From Lolium rigidum (lineage: Eukaryota > Streptophyta > Magnoliopsida > Poales > Poaceae), in the NCBI RefSeq assembly GCF_022539505.1, contig NC_061513.1, positions 178,652,017 to 178,716,016 of the forward strand: DNA of 64,000 nucleotides, given 5' to 3'. A program made the position numbers and the translations under genes. Positions 56,380-64,000 of this stretch are shown here, in pieces. The stretch's first letter is position 1; every line of letters starts with the position of its first letter. The notes under the pieces were generated by a model. The model did no database searches. It was given only the letters and a program-made list of their open reading frames with translations, and had not been told where the DNA came from.

Positions 56380-56995
56380 CGAGATCACAGAAACGATCGC
56401 TGCAAGAAGAGAAGAGATCGTGACTATGAAGCAGCAAACGATACCAACATGGTTGCAGCTGGTTACACGGACTGGCCTGACGACCGACATAGCGACTGAT
56501 GCGATGACCCGTCAAGACAACAGATGAGACGACAATCGCGGTGGATCCGGAGTCAACCGAAGTAGCTGGCGAGACCATCCTCCATGAGTACCCGACCTAC
56601 CGGCCGCGGAACAGCTGAATGCCCCCTGTTACCTGCACTCTTACATCGACCTGAAGGACAACGTCAAGAAGTCGACTCATCTGCTCAGAGATTGTTGGTA
56701 GTTCATCGAGATGTAGAAGTTCTACGAAACTCTGAACCAGGGCACCAACATGTAGGCGTACCCGATGATACAAGGTGCAAACGCGCCTAATCCGACGCTC
56801 GCGCCACAACTCCAAATCCAGCAAGTTCAGCCACGTGTACCACCCGAAGCTTTCCCGCCACCGCGGGGATAGATGAGCATGATCCACAAAACCGACGTCT
56901 CCAACAGGGAGTTGAAGAAATTCACGCGGGAGATAAACCTCGCAGAAGTCACCATGGCGAACATCCCAGAGTACATCGACTGGTCTGAGCATATT

Positions 56996-57278
56996 GGTCT
57001 GCAGAGCCAACCACCCGATGACAGTTCCTCGGCCAGGCCATGTCGCGCTGGTAATCGAAGCACAGATTAGCGGGTTCAACACGAGCAAAGTCTTCATGGA
57101 TTGCTGCAGCGGCCTAAACCTTCTATTCGCGAGCACGATGAAGGCGATGGGTATGAGATCCGAGATGGTGCAAGAATCCGACATAGGCTTCCACGGCATT
57201 ATCCCGACCCTGCCCGCATACCCTCTCGGCAAGATCTCCTTAGACGTTGTCTTCGGCAAACCCGATAACTTCAGGTCA
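56996..57278 (+). pseudogene. Tat-type gypsy protease region, interrupted
   Basis: PRPGHVALVIEAQISGFNTSKVF then MDCCSGLNLLFASTMKAMG: the family active-site motif is D-G-G-S, here D-C-C-S, so catalysis is probably lost. IIPTLPAYPLGKISLDVVFGKPDNF follows and is cut by the hAT-like element. After it, at 58072, VNFGKERLEFEVVNWESQYHTILGRP continues the protein. Confidence 0.7.
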
Positions 57279-58071
57279 CAGTGGGCATAAAACCCAAAAC
57301 CCGAGCCCCGAACCCGAACTACCCGGACCCGACCCCGAATAACCCGAAACCCGAAAAAATGGGTGCTAGATCGGGTGGCAAATCCAGAAATCTGAATTAA
57401 TTTCGGGAAAATCGGGTGCAGGCCTCGGGGACCCGAACAACCCGTTTAGCCCGAACTTGGGCTGAATCTCCCGCATTCCCCTGCGCCACAGCCCAACAAC
57501 TAAGCAGCCCAAAAGGCAACAGCCCACTACCCACTCCCACGGTCAACCAAGCCCCAAACCTAGTAACTACCGCACGACTCCCCTCAGCGTGATCCAGAAT
57601 TCTAGATCACGACCGACGCCGATGTCTGCGTCCCTGGCTCCCCGTGCTCGTCGCCCTCTCCATGCCTCATGGTGAGCGCTGCCTCTCCCGTCTCCATGCT
57701 CCAAGGCTCCAACCACCATATCTAGAGCCGCCTCTCCCGTCGCCGGCTCTAGCGCATAGGAGGTGCTCAGATCCCGCGCTCACCGGCAGGGAACTCCTTC
57801 AACCTCAGGCCAATGTCGCTCACAGGTGGCCATCAAGCTCGGCGTCGCCTAGAATCGTCGTGGTCCAACCTCAGCGTCCCCTTCCGTACATTTCACCTCC
57901 GTAATTCGGGGAGTTTGGGAAAACCCGGACCCGGACCCAATTTTCCGGGTACCTGATTTGCCAGGTCTCCATTTTTCGGGGGGATTTTCTAGTGTCAAAT
58001 TTCAATACCCAAATTTTGGAATACCCAAGAAACCCGGCCCGAAAAATTCGGGTAACCCGAATGCCCACCGT
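57279..58071 (+). mobile_element. hAT-like non-autonomous TIR element
   Basis: Ends CAGTGGGCATAAAACCC and (reversed) CGGTGGGCATTCGGGTT. Subterminal arrays of AACCCGAA/TTCGGGTT on both sides, as in many plant hAT elements. 793 bp, no transposase. It splits the gypsy protein exactly between FRS and VNFGK. No clear 8-bp TSD found. Confidence 0.6.
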
Positions 58072-58470
58072 GAACTTCGGGAAGGAACGACTCGAGTTCG
58101 AGGTAGTGAATTGGGAATCGCAGTACCACACTATCCTCGGGAGACCGGCATAAGCCAAATTCATGGAAATGCCTCACTACGCGTACCTGATGCACAAGAT
58201 GTCAGGCAACAACGGAATGGCTATTACCGTCCACGGAAGCTTCCTTCGATCCGACAATTGTGGCAAGGAGTTTCAGAAGATCGCCTCCAAGTTCGGGGTC
58301 AAGCAGGAGCTTGATGCACTGAACGCACTTACCAACCACAAGCAGCCACCTGCCAATAACTGGAACACTAAAGCCGATGATTTTGACGCCAGTAGGGAGT
58401 CGAATAAGCAACAACTGCACTCTTCCGACCCGAAAAAACGATCAACGTGTCGATAGATCTTACTCTCACA
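58072..58470 (+). pseudogene. Tat-type gypsy protease-RT linker
   Basis: NFGKERLEFEVVNWESQYHTILGRPA, one stop (TAA at about 58150), then AKFMEMPHYAYLMHKMSGN, GMAITVHGSFLRSDNC and a charged linker. Confidence 0.65.
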
Positions 58471-58854
58471 TAGGAAAGCGCGTTCATCGAGTTCCTCCGT
58501 GAGCGCTGGGAAATATTTGCATGGGAACCATCTGACACACCAGGTATTCCCAGGGAACTCGCTGAGCACGCGCTCAATGTCGACCCCAAAGCAAAGCCAG
58601 TACAGCAGACGCTGCGCCGTTTCTTGGAGCCGAAGCGCAAGGCCATCGGCGAAGGAATGAATCGGCTTCGCAAGGCCGATTTCATTCGAGAACTCAACGA
58701 GGCCAAGTGGGTAGCCAACCGGGTCATGGTACTGAAGAAAGACACGAACATCCCGCGCATGTGCATCGAATTCACCAGCCTCAACAAGCACTGCCCAAAG
58801 GAGCACTTCCCGCTGCCACGTATCGACCAGATCGTCGACTCCACGGCAGGCTGC
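58471..58854 (+). pseudogene. Tat-type gypsy reverse transcriptase, N-terminal part
   Basis: FIEFLRERWEIFAWEPSDTPGIPRELAEH, then RRFLEPKRKAIGEGMNRLRKADFIRE, AKWVANRVMVLKKD, RMCIEFTSLNKHCPKEHFPLPRID, QIVDSTAGC. This is the finger/palm start of gypsy RT; the catalytic YxDD part would follow but gypsy E is inserted here. Confidence 0.85.
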
Positions 58855-60118
58855 TGATACGTCTCAAACGTATCTGTTTTTTTTGATGATCCATGCTTGT
58901 TTTACACCAATTGCTATATGTTTTGTTTACACTTCGTGGAACATTTATGCATTTTTCGGCACTAACCTATTGATAAGATGCCACAGTGCCAGTTCCCAGT
59001 TTCTGCTGTTTTTGTATTTCAGCAAATTTGTACAGGAAATATTCTCGGAATTTGACGAAACAAAAGCCGAAGTCAATATTTTACCGTAACGAAGACAGAG
59101 TCCAGAGGGGAGACGAAGAGGAGGCGCAGGGCGGCTAGACCTGCCCTAGGCACGGCCTAGCCTTGGCTCGCGCCTAGGGGTGGTCTGGGGCCACCAGGCC
59201 TCCACCGACCTCGCCCTTCCGCCTATAAATTCCCTTCGACACCAAACCCTAAACAAATCGGCCTCCATCCACGAAAAGTTCCGTAGCTCCGCTGCCGTTG
59301 CAGACAAGATTCGGGGGATAGAAGTCTCTGTTCCCGCACCCTGCCGGGACGGGGAATTGCCCCTGGAGCCATCTCCATCGAGTCCACAGCCATCTCCATC
59401 GCTGACTCCCATGATGAGGAGGGAGTAGTTCTCCCCCGGGGCTAAGGGCTCTACCGGTAGCTATGTGGTTTTCTCTCTCTCCCATGGTGTGATCTTTATA
59501 TGACCATGAGCTTTGTAATCTAGATGTTGTTATGATATTCAAGTGGATCTTACTTAAGTGATCTCCGGAGACTCCTTGTCCCACGTGTGTAAAGGTGACG
59601 GTGTGTGCATCGTGTGGGTCTCTTAGGCCATATTTCACAGAATACTTGTTCACTGAATTATGATTTGAGTTGGATGTATCTATGAAATGGTGTGTTAGTA
59701 CCTCCTACGAATGCTCAAAGTGACGGAGTGGGGTGTTCATTAGTACTTGGGAATACATCTTTAAGGTTTGATTTTGCACCCCTACGCGGTGAATTAGTAT
59801 TCGTTATCCAACCGGAGAGTAGTTCAGAGTAGCATAGTGAAGTGCTTATATTTATATTCCTTTATGATATCATTGTTGAGAGTGACCACTAGTGAAAGTA
59901 TGATCCCTAGGCCTTGTTTCCAAGCATCGAATCACCATTTATTTACTGTTTTACTGCATGTTTATTTGCTGCCATATTTATTCAGATTGTTATTACCACT
60001 CATATTCATCCATATCACTTGCATTTTACTATCTCTTTGCCGAACTAGTGCACCTATACATCTGACAAGTGTATTGGGTGTGTTGGGGACACAAGAGACT
60101 TCTTGTATCGTAATTGCA
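58855..60118 (+). repeat. 5' LTR of element E, end uncertain
   Basis: Starts TGATACGTCTC. No clear ...CA end or primer site is seen before the ORF, so the LTR end and primer site may be deleted or the boundary lies a little earlier. Confidence 0.65.
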
Positions 60119-60129
60119 GGGTTTCTACT

Positions 60130-60645
60130 ATGCCTCCAATATATGATGATTACAATGATGATTATGTTATTTTCAGTCCACCTACTATTAAGGATAAAAT
60201 TAATTATGATTACAATATGCCTCCTATAGTTGATGATTATGGTGATGAGAATAATAATGATAGCTATTTTGTTGAATTTTCTCCCACTGCAATTAATAAG
60301 AATGACTATGCTTATGTGGGGAGTAATAATTATTTTATGCATGTGGCTCATGATAAGAATGTTTTATGTGATAGTTATATTGTTGAGTTTATTCATGATG
60401 CTACTGAAAGTTTTTATGAGAGAGGAAAATTATGTTGTATAATTTTTCATGGTACTAAAACACCTCTCTATATGCTGAAATTTTTGAATTTGCTCTTGTT
60501 TTATCTTCATATGCTAGTCACTTTGTTCTTTGTGGATTTATTTGTGTACAAGATTCCTATGCATAGGAAGTGGGTTAGACTTAAATGTGTTTCATATTTG
60601 CTTTTTGATGCTCTCTTTTACTTCAATTCATATTTCTTATGTTAG
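60130..60645 (+). CDS. Unrecognised ORF of element E with membrane-like tail
   Basis: 171 aa, uninterrupted. The N-terminus is rich in Asp/Tyr/Asn (MPPIYDDYNDDYVIFSPP, a motif that recurs as MPPIVDDYGDENNND). The C-terminal half is homologous to B and D: VLCDSYIVEFIHDATESFYER, FHGTKTPLYMLKFLN, a hydrophobic run (LLLFYLHMLVTLFFVDLFVY), KIPMHRKWVRLKCV and a second mildly hydrophobic end. The ATG at 60130 is chosen because the similarity to gene-like composition begins there. The tail is intact in an element with strongly diverged LTRs, which hints at selection before decay or chance survival. Not recognised as gag or envelope. Confidence 0.6.
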   Translation: MPPIYDDYNDDYVIFSPPTIKDKINYDYNMPPIVDDYGDENNNDSYFVEFSPTAINKNDYAYVGSNNYFMHVAHDKNVLCDSYIVEFIHDATESFYERGKLCCIIFHGTKTPLYMLKFLNLLLFYLHMLVTLFFVDLFVYKIPMHRKWVRLKCVSYLLFDALFYFNSYFLC

Positions 60646-60661
60646 CATCTTCTCAAACTAT

Positions 60662-60714
60662 TGCGCCTAGCTGAAAGGCGTTAAAGAAAAGCACTCTTGG
60701 GAGATAACCCATGT
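60662..60714 (+). other. Post-ORF stem-loop block of element E
   Basis: CGCCT/AGGCG stem (60664-60680), AAAGAAAAGCACTC, then a TGGG-AGATAA-CCCA hairpin; 17 bases after the ORF stop. Confidence 0.68.
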
Positions 60715-63518
60715 TTTATTTCTGTAATTTTTCTTTTTTTGATTCTTGGAAGTTATTACCTCTTTAATAACCTCTCCTTATCATTTTTATTTCGTTTTTG
60801 TGCCAAAAATAGCCTCTAATAGGAAGAAAGTAAGATTTGAGGAAGTTGTTGTCCAGAAAACAGATTATGTGTTGTTACTATAAAAAATTCGTAAATATAG
60901 CCAGAGCGGAATTTTGAGCTTCCATTATTTTAGCATATGGCCCAGGTTATTATCTAACTTTCGTTTGTTGACTACTTTTTTAGATGAGCAACAGAGGATT
61001 TTAGAAAAAATCGATCTTTACCTGTTGTTCTGTTTTGACAGATTTCTGCACTATTTGCATTTGCCTCTTAAATCTCTTTTTTTAGTTCTTTTGATCAAAG
61101 AGCTTTTTGAAGAGTTTCTATAGTATCTAATGCTTTAATAGATATATGATATATGTTAGCACTGAACCCAAGTGGATTTGTTTATTTTGATTGTACTAAT
61201 GCTGCTAATAAAGAATTCTGTGAAGTTCTGTATGAAGGAAGTTTTCAAGTGTAGGGAGTGAAGAATGATGTGACGAGATGAAGAATGTACAAAAGCTCAA
61301 GCTTGGGGATGCCCCTGCACCCAAGAAATATTCAAGAGGTACAAGCGTCAAATCTCCCCTCTTCATCAACAAAGCATTAGGTCATCTCTCTATGCGCTTT
61401 ATTTTTATTGCTTCATATGCTATGTGTTGTTCTTGGAGCATCTTTATTTTTTTAGTTTTATTTTGTTTTTTCTGTAGAATATGATTGGATCATATAATTA
61501 TTTTGTGGGAGAGAGACACGCTCCATTTTAATAGCATAGAACGCTCTAGTTTTCGATGTTATTGTTCTGCGAGTGTTCTAGTTTTCTCGTACTGCGTTTA
61601 GCTCTTTTTTCACTCGAATTTTTTTCAGAGCTCGTTAGTATTCTTTATTTATGTATGATTAAATCTCTGGTCCATAATGTATTTCATATCTGAGAGCTAT
61701 TTCAAATAAGTTGATTGGTGTTGGATAGTAAAATGTTTCATCTATATAGTGATGCAAAAGGAAGCTTGTCTAGACTGTGGCATAGAGTTTGGCATGTCAT
61801 GTTGGATGTTATTCTTGTCATATACTTAGTATTTATTGTTGTAGCATGACTGGTTTCAAATGGCTGAGAAGTATAATGTGTCATTGAAATAATCATGTGT
61901 TGTTTCTATCATAAGAACATAATATTGTGGTATTCTCCTTTTGATGCTTTATTGGGTTGACTTGCACATGCTTATACCATGTTATGACTATAACCAGTCA
62001 ACTAAAGCCTATATGATCATTTAATTTTGGACTTGTAATATCACTTTATGCTTTGATTGGTAATGTTTTGTTTCTATGCATGATTATGGTCATTATTGCT
62101 CTCTTAGTTGGTCGCTCCCAATCTTCTGCTAGCCTTCGCATGTGTTGAGTATGAACTCTACTCGTGCATCCAACCACCATTAACCAAAGTTTGCCAATTG
62201 TGTCCACCATATCTACCTAGTAGCATTATTGCTATTCCAAGTAATTCATCATGTTTTTATTTATCTTCCAAATTAAATTTTGGCATGAGAAAATTAGTTA
62301 GTAAAGCTCTCACAAACTTGATGGCACATTTACTTTCTTGCACTTAATAAATTTGATCATTGTGCCTATCTTATGAAGTTTATATGTTTGCAAATTGCGA
62401 TTTGGGAGTTAGTATAACCATGCTTTCATGGGGAACACTTTCGACATTGCACTTATATTTAGTTGATGTCATGTTCTTTTGTTTATGGATGCCTAGTGGT
62501 GCGAAATAAAAATGGAAACTTGTATGTCCATGGAGTTTGTATATGAGTTAGGAAAACGCATGAGCCGCTAATCTAAGCCATGCATCATTCATGGTGGAAA
62601 TTTACAGCTAAGCCATAGTGAGCATTCTATGAAGCATTTGCAATAAAAGCTATACCCATAGTAAATAAAAAATTCCTGAGGTGCTCACTGTCTGTTTGTC
62701 TTGCCATTTTGGCATGGGATTGCTCCACAAGAGTACCTCCATATCATCGGGCAAGAGGTACCCTGTTGGCGGTTCTCAATGATACACATATACTTACAAT
62801 GACAAGAACTTATTTGGGACCTAAGTTGAGTAGCATGAGATTTAGTACTCGCATTAAAGGGGCATGCGATTTTCAACTTGTGGTTTGCAAGCATATAGCT
62901 CATATTTGACCCACATTAACCTTAACCATTCAAGATGCTTATGATAGAGGCAATGAGAGCTCAAAGCTAATAAGTACCATACTTTTTGGAAGGTTTATAA
63001 ATCTTGTTTATCTTGCTTACTCTGCAAAGAGTCTCTCTTTTACTATCATGTTGAGTCTTCACCTTCTACTTTATGCACCGATTAAGAGAGCATAGTTGTC
63101 ATTCTTAGTGCAATGTGCATAGTCCCAAAATTATTATTGACTGATTCATGATTGTGATATTGGTTGTTCTTAAATTACTTGTATCTAGTCACCCTTTGAA
63201 CTTGAAAGGTGTCCTAGCATTTATGTTTTGCTACTCCATAAAGGACATGTTGAGTACCACTTTGTTATGTTTACTCTATGCTCGTAAACAAATAGTTGCT
63301 TTCAATGCACTATTATTCATGATCCTTTGTTTGAGTTGCTTTTCATGTTGAAACATAGTTGCTAACTTCTATTGTTAGAATTATATCTATCATGCCTATT
63401 TTTAGAGTACTTTGATCCTAGCTCACAATGCTTTATAATGCTTGATCAAGATTGTGTTGGCTTCATGTCACCTCAAAAATTATTTTGTTATCACTTACCT
63501 ACTCGAGGACGAGCAGGA
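60715..63518 (+). other. Non-coding 3' region of E
   Basis: About 2.8 kb with no credible ORF. One PPT-like motif, CTCAAGCTTGGGGATGC, at 61296-61312; the second internal copy and hairpin seen in A, B and D are degenerate. Confidence 0.65.
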
Positions 63519-63534
63519 GTTAAGCTTGGGGATG
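63519..63534 (+). other. Polypurine tract of E
   Basis: TTAAGCTTGGGGATGC before the 3' LTR. Confidence 0.78.
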
Positions 63535-63535
63535 C

Positions 63536-64000
63536 TTGATACGTCTCAAATGTGTCTATAAATTTTGATGCTCCATGCTTGTTTACACCAATAGCTATAT
63601 GTTTTGTTTACACTTCGTGACACTTTTATGCATTTTCCGGCACTAACCTATTGAAAGATGCCACAGTGCCAGTTCTCTGTTTTCGGTTGTTTTTGTATTT
63701 CAGAAAAGTTGTACAGGAAATATTCTCGAAATTGGACGAAACAAAAGCCGAAGTCAATATTTTATCGTAACGAATATAGAGTCCAGAGGGAAGACGAAGA
63801 GGAGGCGCAGGTCGTCCAGACCTACCCTAGGCGCAGGCTAGCCTTGGCCCGCGCCTAGGGGTGGTCTGGGGCCACCAGGCCTCCACCGACCTCGCCCTTT
63901 CGCCTATAAATTCCCTTCAACGCGAAACCCCTAAACGAATCGGCCTCCTTCCACGAAAAGTTCCGTAGGTCCGCCGCCATTGCAGACAAGATCCGGGGGA
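63536..64000 (+). repeat. 3' LTR of element E, cut by the window end
   Basis: Aligns with 58855-59320; TGATACGTCTC start. Confidence 0.88.

Larger units (their letters stand above)
55278..58854 (+). mobile_element. Decayed Tat-type Ty3/gypsy body
   Basis: Plus-strand gag, protease and the first part of RT in order, with no LTRs visible. It is interrupted by a hAT-like element (57279-58071) and ended by gypsy E within RT at STAGC. Many stops and shifts; an old copy. Confidence 0.8.
58855..64000 (+). mobile_element. Gypsy element E, continues beyond the window
   Basis: The 5' LTR starts at 58855 and the 3' LTR at 63536. The two are clearly more diverged than in B or D (about a tenth of positions by eye over the first 200 bases). 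It carries an ORF ending in the same membrane-like tail as B and D. It is inserted into gypsy RT; the TSD cannot be checked. Confidence 0.88.

Noticed and set aside
57271..58079. 8-bp target duplication for the hAT-like element
   Set aside because: No convincing 8-mer match on the two sides under several end definitions.

Overview
The window reads as intergenic, transposon-packed DNA of a grass, most likely a Triticeae species (wheat, Aegilops, barley or rye). The evidence is nested Ty3/gypsy and Ty1/copia retrotransposons, plant-type MULEs with long terminal inverted repeats, PIF/Harbinger elements with TAA or TTA duplications, LINE relics, GC-rich LTRs and no convincing host gene. A 100-base N block at 7466-7565 marks a scaffold gap. 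I found no tRNA, rRNA, CRISPR array or bacterial feature. The genus-level call rests on the general look of the repeats, not on a database search.

Layout. 1-1377 is the broken gag of a plus-strand gypsy element, cut by element A (1378 to the gap, minus strand). After the gap come an unassigned stretch and a repeat element (about 7842-9387), then a Harbinger deletion derivative (10015-11191), a second TIR-type element carrying an Arg/Glu-rich ORF (from 11622), LINE relics (12891-16235) and then MULE-1 (16982-35940). MULE-1 is a four-level nest: it contains a Harbinger element (18647-33326), which contains gypsy element B (19627-33154), which contains a copia element (22303-28682). Each level is supported by target-site duplications (TSDs). 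MULE-1 keeps a broken transposase at 33741-35543.

A degenerate hairpin minisatellite (36190-36840) and unassigned AT-rich DNA lead to MULE-2 (39322-45853, 8 of 9 TSD bases matching), with a minus-strand transposase and a convergent plus-strand accessory gene. Next is a second copy of the 7842-9387 repeat, split by gypsy element D (46466-53589, TSD AGGTG). Then come an LTR-like block (53941-55277), a decayed Tat-type gypsy body (55278-58854) interrupted by a hAT-like element, and gypsy element E (58855 to beyond the end).

How they work together. A, B, D and E share retroelement cis signals: LTR termini, polypurine tract (PPT), a palindromic hairpin and a stem-loop block just after the ORF; A, B and D also keep the primer site. 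Their coding content differs. A carries gag and protease-like remnants. B, D and E carry an unrecognised ORF ending in a membrane-segment-like tail. None encodes reverse transcriptase or integrase in the part visible here, so mobilisation in trans by an autonomous relative is likely. Many frameshifts and residue losses fall at CAG/CTG trinucleotides in a pattern that looks partly like sequencing error, so pseudogene calls should be read with that in mind.
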